NCBI GenBank assembly: GCA_964347945.1
Contig: CAYGAW010000035.1
Span: 1-44,494 of the forward strand
Reading direction: 5' to 3'
DNA length: 44,494 nt
Origin: CAYGAW01 sp964347945
GTDB lineage: Bacteria; Chloroflexota; Anaerolineae; UBA7937; B3-Chlor
Part shown: in pieces, positions 33,176-40,997 of the stretch
How the letters are laid out: each line of letters starts with the position of its first letter
Position numbering within the stretch: position 1 is the stretch's first letter
Program-made: the position numbers and the translations under genes
Notes under the pieces: generated by a model
What the model saw: the letters and a program-made list of their open reading frames with translations, nothing else
Database searches by the model: none
Told to the model about the DNA's origin: nothing

Positions 33176-33318
33176 TTTGTCCGTACCTCTATGACCCGAC
33201 CCTGGGAGATCCCGACAATTACATAGCGCCGTGCACCGCCTTCGAGGACCTGCCCGATGACTGGGTCTGCCCGTAGTGCGGGACCGCCAAGGGCATGTTC
33301 CAGAAGCTGGAAGAGTAG
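33142..33318 (+). pseudogene. Decayed second rubredoxin
   Basis: Reads VEKWKWIVCPYLYDPTLGDP then IAPCTAFEDLPDDWVCP, stop (TAG 33274-33276), CGTAKGMFQKLEE, stop. It aligns end to end with the intact rubredoxin upstream. Two independent defects: the first CxxCG has become WIVCP, losing one iron ligand and the glycine, and GAG in the second CPECG has become TAG. A tandem duplicate in decay. Pyrrolysine decoding of TAG would not rescue it because an iron ligand is already gone. Confidence 0.85.
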
Positions 33319-33321
33319 TCA

Positions 33322-34498
33322 ATGCAACCAGTTGAGATCAAGAAGAACATATACTGGACGGGTGCTTTGGATCCCGACCTCCGTCTTTTCGATGTCCTGT
33401 TCCCAACCGAGCACGGGACGACCTACAACTCGTACCTAATCAGGGGTGACAAAGTCGCCCTCATAGATACGGCCAAGGGCCGCTGCTACGACCAGTTCGT
33501 GTCCAACGTCAGGTCTCTCGTGGCGCCAGAGGATGTCGACTACGTAATCTGCAACCACCTGGAGCCTGACCATTCAGGCGCCCTGGCTGCATTTCTCAAA
33601 GAGGCCAAGAACGCCCAGGTTGTGGTCTCCAGAACAGGAGAGCACTACGTGCGCAACATCCTCAATGCTGACGTCAGCCCCCTCAAGATGGGCGATGACG
33701 ATGTGCTGGACCTGGGAGGCAGGACTTTGCGCTTCGTCTTTCGCACCCTTCCTCCACTGGCCGGATACCATGTTCACCTACGCGGTAGAGGACAAGGTGC
33801 TCTTCCCTTGCGACGTCTTCGGCAGTCACTACTGCGATGACCGAATGTATGATGACTTGGTGGGCGATTTTAGCCACGAGTTCGAAGTCTGTTACCGCGG
33901 CATCATGGGGCCTTTCAAGGACAAGATGTTGGAGGCGATCGATAAGATCAAGGACCTCGAGATAGATGTCATCTGTCCGTCCCACGGTCCCATCCTCCGC
34001 AGTGATCCCTGGAAGTACGTCAACCAGCACGTTGAGTGGAGCACCCTTCCAGCGTCCGAGGCCAAGAGCATCCTCATCTTCTACGCTAGTGCCCACGGCA
34101 ACACGAAGATGATGGCCGAGGAGATAGCAGAGGGCGCCAGTGTCGAGGGAGTCGAGGTAGAGGTCTTCGATCTGACGGAGACAGCGCCCGGCGAGGTCGT
34201 AGATCGTATCGAAGTCGCGGACGCGCTAATAATCGGTTCGCCTACTTTCAACGGCGACGCAGTGAAACCGGTCTGGGATCTCCTATCCAGCCTGACCACG
34301 ACAAAGCTGAGGGGCAAGGTGGGCGCGGCCTTCGGGTCCTACGGCTGGAGTGGCGAAGCTGTGGGGATGATCGAGGATAGACTGAGAAGTCTGAAGTTCA
34401 AGGTCCCGGAGCCGGGGCTCAAGTCCACCCTGGTGCCCACGGCACAGGAACTCGAGAGTTGCCGAGAATTCGGTGCTAGGATAGCGGAAAGCCTGTAG
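33322..34498 (+). pseudogene. fprA: Flavodiiron protein (FprA/Rub:O2 oxidoreductase type), broken by a single-base frameshift
   Basis: The two frames together encode a 391-residue flavodiiron protein of normal length. The N-terminal metallo-beta-lactamase part has the diiron motif NHLEPDHSG and continues to GGRTLRFVF. The other frame then resumes with APFLHWPDTMFTY, CDVFGSHY, PSHGP, and a flavodoxin domain with YASAHGNTKMMAEEIAEG and FGSYGWSGEA. The shift maps to the T-run 33739-33741; removing one T restores RFVFAPFLHWPDTM. Known role: four-electron reduction of O2 (or NO) to water with rubredoxin as donor. Everything downstream of the break is still well conserved, so the change is either very recent or an assembly error. 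It is 3 bases from the rubredoxin reductase start. Confidence 0.88.
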
Positions 34499-34501
34499 CT
34501 G

Positions 34502-35731
34502 GTGAAGTTCGTCATTGCCGGTAACGGCATCGCAGCCATAACCACCGCTCGCACCATATCCAACCAGGCGCCCGGTTCGCAAATAGAGATCTACACGGAT
34601 GAACGACATCCGTTCTATTGGCGTCCGCAGCTCATACAGCTCCTGGCCGGGCGTCTGCACCTTGAAAAGCTCTATGCATACCCACCGGAGTGGTACGCGA
34701 CACGAGGCATCGAGGTCCATCTGGGCACCCGAGTCGTACAACTTGACGTATCGGGCCAGCGAATCCTCCTGGAGGATGGCACGGAGGTATTCTACGACCG
34801 GCTGCTGCTGGCAGTGGGCAGCAGTCCTTTCGAGCCACCCCTGGCAGGGATGGGGGAAGACGGCGTTTTCACGCTCCGAACCATTGAAGATGCCTTGGAC
34901 ATCAAGACCTACGCTCAGCAGTGCCTTGCAGCGGGCAGGACAGAAACGGTCGTGATCGGTGGTGGGCTGCTGGGGCTGGAATGCTCCAGTGCGCTGACCT
35001 CCCTTGGCTTGCAGGTTACTGTGCTGGAGCACGGTCCGTGGCTGCTGCACAGGCAGATCGACGAGAAAGGTTCCGTCGTTTTCCAAGAACAGATCGAGCG
35101 ACTGGGTATCCGGGTCATGACCAACGCTGTGCCGGAAGGGATTCTGGCCAGTGGATCCGTGTCGCAGGTAGCGGTCGAGGATGGTCGCAGGTTGCCCGCA
35201 TGTCTAGTGCTCTGCGCCACGGGCGTAAGACCCAATGTGGCCTTGGCTAGGGATGCAGGCCTCGACGTGAATAAGGGAATCATCGTTGACCATCGACTGC
35301 GAACCAGTGCAGAGCACGTGTATGCCGCCGGCGACGTGGCAGAGTATGAGGGGCAGCTGCCCTGCATCATCCCCGCGGCCGTGGAGCAGGGCAGGGTGGC
35401 TGGGTCGAACATGGTGGAGCCAGATTCCGCCACTTATCGCGGGACTGTACCCTCCACAACTTTGAACGTCGTAGGCCTGGAACTGACATCCATCGGCCAA
35501 ATCGACCCACGTGAGGAGGGATATGAGGAACTGAGGCAGGCAGATGCGGCCACGGGTGTTTATAGAAAGCTGGTCCTGCGTGACGGGCGCATCGTGGGAG
35601 CCATCCTGTTGGGCGACAGGCAACGGGTGCCAACGGTAACAAAACTGATCAAGCAGAGAACCGATGTCTCGAGATACAAAGACCGTCTACTGGATGATGA
35701 TGTTGATCTAGAGGAGATAATCCATCCGTAG
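34502..35731 (+). CDS. NAD(P)H:rubredoxin oxidoreductase (FAD-dependent)
   Basis: A 409-residue two-dinucleotide-fold flavoprotein: FAD site VIAGNGIAAITTARTI, YWRPQLIQLLAG, LLLAVGS, NAD(P)H site VVIGGGLLGLECSSALTSLG, and the second FAD site HVYAAGDVAEY. It belongs to the NirB-N/NROR type. Known role: electron transfer from NADH to rubredoxin. Start GTG 34502, 3 bases after the flavodiiron stop; no separate promoter. The context (rubredoxin and its client enzymes on both sides) makes the rubredoxin partner near certain. Its C-terminal 60 residues (from YEELRQADAATG) are the usual reductase cap domain. Confidence 0.9.
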   Translation: MKFVIAGNGIAAITTARTISNQAPGSQIEIYTDERHPFYWRPQLIQLLAGRLHLEKLYAYPPEWYATRGIEVHLGTRVVQLDVSGQRILLEDGTEVFYDRLLLAVGSSPFEPPLAGMGEDGVFTLRTIEDALDIKTYAQQCLAAGRTETVVIGGGLLGLECSSALTSLGLQVTVLEHGPWLLHRQIDEKGSVVFQEQIERLGIRVMTNAVPEGILASGSVSQVAVEDGRRLPACLVLCATGVRPNVALARDAGLDVNKGIIVDHRLRTSAEHVYAAGDVAEYEGQLPCIIPAAVEQGRVAGSNMVEPDSATYRGTVPSTTLNVVGLELTSIGQIDPREEGYEELRQADAATGVYRKLVLRDGRIVGAILLGDRQRVPTVTKLIKQRTDVSRYKDRLLDDDVDLEEIIHP

Positions 35732-35735
35732 CGAG

Positions 35736-36251
35736 GTGCATAGAACAACGAAGAAGATGACGGAGGCCAATCTCCAGGCAGCCTTTGCCGGCGAGAGCCA
35801 GGCTCACATGCGATACTTGATCTTCGCTGAGAAAGCGGAGAAGGAAGGGGATGCCAACGTAGGTCGGCTCTTCAGGGCCATTGCCTTCGCCGAGCAGGTG
35901 CATGCCACCAATCATTTCAAGAACCTGGATGGCATTGGGGGCACGGCTGAGAATCTCCAGGTTGCCATCGACGGCGAGACCTATGAGGTGGAAGAGATGT
36001 ACCCCGCCTACAGGGCCGTCGCTGAGTTGCAGGGAGAGAAGGGCGCTGCCCGCTCTACCACCTGGGCGCTGGAAGCCGAGAAGGTACACTCCGAACTGTA
36101 CAGTCAGGCCAAGGCAAGCGTAACTGAGGGCAAGGACACCGACATCGGCGAGATCTACATCTGCGAGGTCTGCGGCTGGACGGGAACCGGCGAGAAGCCG
36201 GACAAGTGTCCCTTGTGCGGGGCGAAGGCGGACAGGATCAGAACCTTCTAG
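35736..36251 (+). CDS. rbr: Rubrerythrin
   Basis: A 171-residue protein (GTG 35736; the ATG at 35757 is an alternative, but KKMTEANL matches the usual rubrerythrin N-terminus). Ferritin-like diiron domain: FAGESQAHMRYLIF, FAEQVHATNHF, EMYPAYRAVAE and EAEKVHSELY supply the Glu and ExxH ligands. C-terminal rubredoxin-like domain: CEVCGWTGTG and CPLCGAKAD. Known role: NADH-dependent hydrogen peroxide reduction via rubredoxin. It starts 4 bases after the rubredoxin reductase. Confidence 0.95.
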   Translation: MHRTTKKMTEANLQAAFAGESQAHMRYLIFAEKAEKEGDANVGRLFRAIAFAEQVHATNHFKNLDGIGGTAENLQVAIDGETYEVEEMYPAYRAVAELQGEKGAARSTTWALEAEKVHSELYSQAKASVTEGKDTDIGEIYICEVCGWTGTGEKPDKCPLCGAKADRIRTF

Positions 36252-36329
36252 TCCAGCCCGCCGGGATCCGACAGACCACCTCGCCTGATCTAGGAGGTGT
36301 TGCCCGCATATGTGGGCAGGAGGACCACC

Positions 36330-37088
36330 ATGAGCTTGAAAGGACATCGAGTAGCCGTTCTCGCTGAGGACTACTACCAGGAGCTGGAACTGTGGTACCC
36401 CGTACTGCGCTTGCGAGAGGCCGGCGCAGAGGTCATCGTCGTCGGAACAGGAAGTGCTGACACCTACACTGGCAAGCATGGCTATCCGGTGACAGTGGAT
36501 GTGGCCATCGACGAGGTGCAGGCCTCCGACTTCGATGCGGTCGTGATCCCTGGGGGCTACGCTCCCGATCGCCTGCGCCGTTATGCCGCCGTGAACGATT
36601 TCGCCCGGCAAATGTTCCTGGACGGCAAAGTCGTGGCTTCTATCTGTCACGGGGCGTGGGTGCTCGTCTCCGCTGACGTGTTACGAGGGCGCACGGCCAC
36701 TTGCTTCAGCGGCATAAAGGATGACGTGATAAACGCCGGAGCCAACTATGTGGACCGACCGGTGGTGCAGGATGGCAATCTTATCACGTCCCGCGAACCT
36801 GATGACCTCCCCGCATTTTGTCAGGCCATCATCGCAGCTCTGGAGACCTCATCGGTGAAGCGGGAGACGCCAAGAGCGCCCTATTCTGTGATGCCGGAGC
36901 TGCTGGAGATACTGGAAGACGCCATAGAACAAGAACGTGTCTCTCAGCGGAGATACGCGGTGGGCGTTGGGCTGGCCACTGATCCCGCGGTGAAGGAGAT
37001 GTTCCTTCGACTTGTGGAAGACGAGATGGCCCATGAGAGAACCCTGCGACAGCAACAACTGATCCTGGAGCAGGCAGAGGATTCATGA
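36330..37088 (+). CDS. DJ-1/PfpI-family protein fused to a ferritin-like helical domain
   Basis: A 252-residue fusion. Residues 1-175 are a PfpI/YhbO-type DJ-1 domain: HRVAVLAEDYYQELELWYPV, VIPGGYAPDRLR and the nucleophile Cys in ASICHGAWVLVSADVLRG. Residues 185-252 are a helical segment, EILEDAIEQERVSQRRYAVG then PAVKEMFLRLVEDEMAHERT, with a Glu and an ExxH pattern like half of a rubrerythrin-type ferritin fold; as dimers it could build a metal site. The start is ATG 36330 because GGAGG is 6 bases upstream; the 33-base extension to GTG 36297 would overlap the other Shine-Dalgarno. PfpI proteins act as chaperone, protease-like or glyoxalase/deglycase enzymes. This fusion is not one I know. 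Confidence 0.8.
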   Translation: MSLKGHRVAVLAEDYYQELELWYPVLRLREAGAEVIVVGTGSADTYTGKHGYPVTVDVAIDEVQASDFDAVVIPGGYAPDRLRRYAAVNDFARQMFLDGKVVASICHGAWVLVSADVLRGRTATCFSGIKDDVINAGANYVDRPVVQDGNLITSREPDDLPAFCQAIIAALETSSVKRETPRAPYSVMPELLEILEDAIEQERVSQRRYAVGVGLATDPAVKEMFLRLVEDEMAHERTLRQQQLILEQAEDS

Positions 37089-37172
37089 TGCACCGGATCC
37101 GTCACCGGTGCTGCCAGCATACAACACTAAGACCCTGTCACTGAGCACGCAAGAACGAGAGAGGAGTAGAAC

Positions 37173-37541
37173 ATGGCAGAAGAATTCTCACTTACAGAGA
37201 TGAACCACGCTGATCCGGCCAACATGACCGACATGATGCGCAAGCACACACCCGTGATGGACGCACCCGACAAGGTCAAGGCTGGAGAGCCCTTCGCCGT
37301 TGTCGTCAAGGTCGGAGGCATCGACGGCGTGGATCATCCCAACCTTCTTGGTCATTGGATAAACTGGGTGGACCTGTACGCTGGAGACCGGCTCCTGGGG
37401 CGCGTGGAGTTCGCGCCCGTAGTCTCCCAGCCTGAGGCCACCCTGCACATCGCCCTGGATGAATCGGTAACTCTCCGCGCGGTGGCATACTGCAACCTGC
37501 ACGGAGCCTGGGAATCCACCAAGGCTGTAGCAGCAAAATAG
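37173..37541 (+). CDS. sor: Superoxide reductase (neelaredoxin type)
   Basis: A 122-residue class II (single-iron) superoxide reductase. Ligands in order: His in KHTPVMDAPDKV (with the neighbouring Lys), His in VDHPNLLGHWINWVDLY (two His), and Cys and His in AYCNLHGAWES: four His and one Cys as required. The usual Glu before the Lys (EKH) is Arg here (MRKHTP), so the resting-state Glu ligand may be missing; some active enzymes lack it. Known role: reduction of superoxide to peroxide with rubredoxin as donor, without making oxygen. GAGAGGAG precedes the ATG by 6-7 bases. Confidence 0.93.
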   Translation: MAEEFSLTEMNHADPANMTDMMRKHTPVMDAPDKVKAGEPFAVVVKVGGIDGVDHPNLLGHWINWVDLYAGDRLLGRVEFAPVVSQPEATLHIALDESVTLRAVAYCNLHGAWESTKAVAAK

Positions 37542-37694
37542 GCCCTCGCGCAGGTGGTAGCTTGCGTGAGCGAGCCTCGAGCCCGATGCAGCCTGCCAAG
37601 TGCAAAGGCGGCGAGCACGGTGCTGATGCCATTGTGCCTGCGGGCAATGTACGTCACGGTAGGCGCTGACACTTGAACATGAAAGGAGGCAAAG

Positions 37695-38558
37695 ATGAGA
37701 ACACAAGATCCTGAGGAAGTGATCACGATGCTCAACGAGGATATCAGGGGCGAACACGCCGCCATCGTACAGTATCTGCGACACGCCTACGCCATGGGCG
37801 AGGGCGAGATGGCCTGTGAGATCGAGGCCATCGCCAGGGACGAGATGCGCCACCTCGAGTGGTTGGCAGAGACCGTGGTGGAACTTGGCGGCGATCCCAC
37901 GCTGGAGCGCGGTGAGATGACCATAGGCGGCGCCAGCATCGCTGAGTGGATGGAGCGGGACGTGGGCCTCGAGCAAGATGCCATAGCTCTCTACGAAGAG
38001 CACATCAAGGCCATCGACGAGCCCAAGATCGAGCGACTCCTACGCCGCATCGTCTCGGACGAACAGGCCCATCGTCACGACTTCCAGCACTTCGCCGAGA
38101 AATCTGCGAAGAAAGCCATGGAGCCCATCGCTCCCTTGGAGGCTCCTGCGGAGAAGCCCCCGGAGCTGTCGAGGATGCTGAACTGGGGGATCCGCCACGA
38201 GTATACGGTGATTCTGCAGTATCTGTACCACGCTTTCATGACCCCTTACGAAGAGGTCAGCGAGCAACTGGAGGATCAGGCCATCAACGAGATGCAGCAC
38301 CTGGGCTGGCTGGCGGAGGAACTCACCGACGCTGGTGGTGTGCCCGACATCGAGGAGACGGGGGTAGATCGTTCCCGGGATACGGTCGACATGCTAAGCG
38401 CCGACATCGAGGTAGAGCGCATGGTGACCAAAGAATACACCAAGCAGATAAAGCAGGTCGACGACCCAGATCTCAAGAGGGTCATCACGCGGATTCGCGA
38501 CAACGAGATCTACCACGACGAGGTGTTCACCGATCTCCTGGACGAAGTAGGCGACTAG
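37695..38558 (+). CDS. Double ferritin-like protein (two bacterioferritin/rubrerythrin-type domains in tandem)
   Basis: A 287-residue protein made of two four-helix units. Domain 1 (about 8-140): NEDIRGEHAAIVQYLRHAY, AIARDEMRHLEWLAE, GLEQDAIALYEEHI, and IVSDEQAHRHDF. Domain 2 (about 158-285): LNWGIRHEYTVILQYLYHAF, QAINEMQHLGWLAEEL, DIEVERMVTKEYTKQI and RIRDNEIYHDEVF. Each unit has the ligand set E, ExxH, E, ExxH of a diiron site. Known roles of the family: iron storage, or peroxide-consuming ferroxidase. AAAGGAGG lies 5-6 bases before the ATG. The fused double unit suggests a pseudo-dimer that could hold two different diiron centres. Confidence 0.85.
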   Translation: MRTQDPEEVITMLNEDIRGEHAAIVQYLRHAYAMGEGEMACEIEAIARDEMRHLEWLAETVVELGGDPTLERGEMTIGGASIAEWMERDVGLEQDAIALYEEHIKAIDEPKIERLLRRIVSDEQAHRHDFQHFAEKSAKKAMEPIAPLEAPAEKPPELSRMLNWGIRHEYTVILQYLYHAFMTPYEEVSEQLEDQAINEMQHLGWLAEELTDAGGVPDIEETGVDRSRDTVDMLSADIEVERMVTKEYTKQIKQVDDPDLKRVITRIRDNEIYHDEVFTDLLDEVGD

Positions 38559-38567
38559 CAGGCCGGG

Positions 38568-39158
38568 ATGCGTCTCAAAGTACTCGGTATCGCAGGGAGT
38601 CCCCGACGCCAGGGGAACACCGAACTCCTTCTGGATCAGGTTCTGGCCGGCGCAGCAAATCGAGGAGCGCAGACGGAGAAGATCATCCTGGCTAAGATGA
38701 AGCTGGCCCCCTGCCGTGCATGCGACGGCTGCTTCAAGACTGGCAGATGCGTCCATCAGGACGACTATCAGTTGCTCTATCCCAGGCTGATCAAGGCCGA
38801 GCGCATTGTGTTGGCTGCTCCCGTCTTCTTCACAGGGGTTCCGGCCCATGCCAAAGCCTTCATCGACCGCTGCCAGTGCTTCTGGGCACGGAAATACGTG
38901 CTGAAGGACCCCTTACCGCCAACGGATACGGGTGTCCAGCGCCAGGGATATCTCGTCTCCACGGCTGGCGGGGAAGGAACGAGCTTTGTTTGCGCGGTCA
39001 GGACCATGAGGGCCTTTCTCGACACGCTTGATGGGCGATACGCAGGCGAGCTCACGTTTCCAGGAGTGGACGAGAAGGGCGCCATCCTGAAGCACCCTAC
39101 TGCGCTCGAAGAGGCCTTCGCCCTGGGCAAGAGCCTCGCCCTTCCAGGAAAGGAGTAG
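38568..39158 (+). CDS. Iron-sulfur flavoprotein (NADPH-dependent FMN reductase family)
   Basis: A 196-residue flavodoxin-fold protein. The FMN phosphate loop is GIAGSPRRQGNTELLL. A compact cysteine motif CRACDGCFKTGRC (CxxCxxCx4C) binds a [4Fe-4S] cluster as in Methanosarcina Isf. SPVFF-like APVFFTGVPAHAKAFIDRCQ is the isoalloxazine contact. Known role: ferredoxin-linked electron transfer; Isf proteins reduce O2 and peroxide in some anaerobes, fitting this island. It begins 9 bases after the double-ferritin gene. Confidence 0.9.
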   Translation: MRLKVLGIAGSPRRQGNTELLLDQVLAGAANRGAQTEKIILAKMKLAPCRACDGCFKTGRCVHQDDYQLLYPRLIKAERIVLAAPVFFTGVPAHAKAFIDRCQCFWARKYVLKDPLPPTDTGVQRQGYLVSTAGGEGTSFVCAVRTMRAFLDTLDGRYAGELTFPGVDEKGAILKHPTALEEAFALGKSLALPGKE

Positions 39159-39184
39159 GGTCGCAAACGGACGTTGCAGACGGT

Positions 39185-39832
39185 GTGGCTATCGAGGTGA
39201 TAGAGCGAGAAGAATCTGACGAGGAGTTTGGCGAGCTAGTAAAGTTCACTGCCGCAGGATTTGTCGGAGGGCTTGGGCTGGGAATCCTTCTGGACTCCCT
39301 TGGCCTCCAGCTTAATCCCGTGGGACAGTGGATGGTCCGCACTCTCGCCGGAGAGGGTGAGAGCATCTTCGAAGGGATCTATGCCGTTCGTCAGCGACTC
39401 CGAGGCGCTGTCGCCTCCATGGCGGAGGCCTACGGATGGGGCAAGCTTTTCGGGATGACAGCGCCGTGGATCATAGATTGGGGGAGCCGTGCCTTGGGTG
39501 TGGACGTTTATGGGGTGCAAGGCTTCTACATTCCCTACTTCTACTCATTGAGTGACCAGATCGGAGCAAATGTGTCCGGGCTCGTATACCTGCGGCGAAA
39601 CGAAGACTCCTGGCTGGCAACGTTGGGGCGGTACATCCGCCACCCCGTCATGCTCACCAGTCTGCTGGTCATTCTCGTCGTTCCCGTGGGACTGCTCTTA
39701 GCGCGCGTGCTGGGATTCAGTCCTACGACACAGACCTACACAGCTCTTGAGACTATCGCCGCCAATCTCTGCTGGCTGCCCCCTTTGGTAGGCTGGCTGG
39801 GCGAGCGGCGCAAAGCTGAGGCAAGGATATGA
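39185..39832 (+). CDS. Membrane protein of unknown family
   Basis: A 215-residue protein with an acidic cytoplasmic N-terminus (IEREESDEEFGEL) and hydrophobic segments at about 23-42, 80-100 (weak), and two clear spans near 150-172 and 183-203. No haem-His pairs or CxxC motifs stand out, so it is not an obvious MsrQ/ferric-reductase homologue. The start is GTG 39185. Its stop overlaps the ATG of the sulfite-oxidase-fold gene by 4 bases (ATGA), so the two are made together. It may anchor or serve that enzyme. I do not recognise the family. Confidence 0.72.
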   Translation: MAIEVIEREESDEEFGELVKFTAAGFVGGLGLGILLDSLGLQLNPVGQWMVRTLAGEGESIFEGIYAVRQRLRGAVASMAEAYGWGKLFGMTAPWIIDWGSRALGVDVYGVQGFYIPYFYSLSDQIGANVSGLVYLRRNEDSWLATLGRYIRHPVMLTSLLVILVVPVGLLLARVLGFSPTTQTYTALETIAANLCWLPPLVGWLGERRKAEARI

Positions 39833-40422
39833 TGTTCGGTAGTTCGACGAAGGAAACGAGTTCAGACCAACGTCGTGTACCTCCCGGCCAGCGTGTGACG
39901 GAGAAGTTCCCTGTTCTCCACTATGGCAGCATACCCAAGTTCGATCCTCTGACGTGGGATCTCAAGGTATTCGGCCTGGTTGAGGAACCGCTCACCCTCT
40001 CCTACGAGCAATTCCTCGAGTTGCCCACCATGAGAATCGTGGCCGACATCCACTGCGTCACTGGCTGGAGCAAACTCGACACTGTCTGGGAAGGGGTACC
40101 TTTCCAACAACTGATGAAGCTGGTCCGGCCCAAACCCGAGGCAAGGTTCGTAATGGTGCACTGCGAGCAAGGCTTCACCACCAACGTGCCGCTGGACGTC
40201 GTTATGGATGACGATGTCCTCTTGGCCTACAGGTACGACGATGCACCTCTGACCCCAGAGCATGGCTATCCCCTGCGGCTGGTGGTGCCGAAGAGATACT
40301 TCTGGAAGAGCGCCAAGTGGGTGCGCGGCCTGGAATTGATGGCCCGGGATCGCCTGGGCTTCTGGGAGTCGAGGGGCTATCACAACAACGCGGACCCATG
40401 GAAGGAGGAGCGTTACGCCTAG
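39829..40422 (+). CDS. Molybdopterin-dependent oxidoreductase, sulfite-oxidase fold (YedY/MsrP-like)
   Basis: A 197-residue SUOX-domain protein: FPVLHYGSIPKFD, LKVFGLVEEPLTLSYEQFLE, IHCVTGWSKLDTVWEGVPF with the Mo-coordinating Cys, VMVHCEQGFTTNVPLD, EHGYPLRLVVPKRYFWKSAKWV. It is shorter than MsrP and has no twin-arginine signal, so the enzyme is cytoplasmic. Known relatives reduce methionine sulfoxide or oxidise sulfite; the substrate here is open. It overlaps the upstream membrane gene by 4 bases and its TAG overlaps the GTG of the next rubrerythrin by one base (TAGTG), so all three are translationally linked. Repair of oxidised protein methionines would fit the island. Confidence 0.88.
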   Translation: MMFGSSTKETSSDQRRVPPGQRVTEKFPVLHYGSIPKFDPLTWDLKVFGLVEEPLTLSYEQFLELPTMRIVADIHCVTGWSKLDTVWEGVPFQQLMKLVRPKPEARFVMVHCEQGFTTNVPLDVVMDDDVLLAYRYDDAPLTPEHGYPLRLVVPKRYFWKSAKWVRGLELMARDRLGFWESRGYHNNADPWKEERYA

Positions 40423-40946
40423 TGTCAGCGCCAAGTGAACAACTAGGAGAGCGAACGCGCGGCAACCTGTACGAAGCCTTCGTCGGAGAAGCGAAGGCTC
40501 ATGTGAGGCTCTTGGGCTTCGCCAGAAAAGCTGCAAGGGAGGGGTACCCTCAGATAGCCAGGCTCTTCAGAGCCATCGCTGCCGCCGAGGAAGTCCATGC
40601 CACAAATCACTTGCGGGTCCTTGGCGAAGCGGTTGTCAAGAGTACCGAGGAGAATCTGGCCTTCTCCTTCGAGAGGGAGAGTACGGTTAACGAGGTGACT
40701 TATCCTCAGTTCATCGTCGAGGCCGAGGAGGAGGGCGCACGGCCGGCAGTCGTGTCCTTCAGCCACGCGCGGGATGTAGAGGAAGGCCACGCCAGACTGT
40801 ACAAGAAAGCCATAGACCACATGCTGCACGATGAAGGTAGTGAGTACTATGTGTGTGGAGTCTGCGGCTACACCTCGGACGGTGCTTTGCCTGAGGAGTG
40901 TCCTGTTTGTGGAGCGAGAGACGAAGCGTTCAGGAAGATCCAGTAG
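40422..40946 (+). CDS. Second rubrerythrin
   Basis: A 174-residue protein, GTG start at 40422 with AGGAGGAG about 11 bases upstream (the ATG 40398 in the same frame is an alternative start inside the previous gene). Diiron domain: EAFVGEAKAHVRLLGFARKA, AAAEEVHATNHLR, YPQFIVEAEEEGA, DVEEGHARLYKKA. Rubredoxin-like end: CGVCGYTSDGA and CPVCGARDE. It differs clearly from the rubrerythrin at 35736 (no MTEANL start, different loops), so it is an old paralogue rather than a recent copy. Likely rubredoxin-linked peroxide reduction. Confidence 0.93.
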   Translation: MSAPSEQLGERTRGNLYEAFVGEAKAHVRLLGFARKAAREGYPQIARLFRAIAAAEEVHATNHLRVLGEAVVKSTEENLAFSFERESTVNEVTYPQFIVEAEEEGARPAVVSFSHARDVEEGHARLYKKAIDHMLHDEGSEYYVCGVCGYTSDGALPEECPVCGARDEAFRKIQ

Positions 40947-40997
40947 CCAGAGCGCGTGCAGCTAACCTTGGATTCTGGGCGTCTGGGAGGAGATAAC

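Noticed and set aside
33274..33276. TAG in the second rubredoxin as pyrrolysine
   Set aside because: The copy has also lost an iron-binding Cys and its glycine, so it is plain decay.
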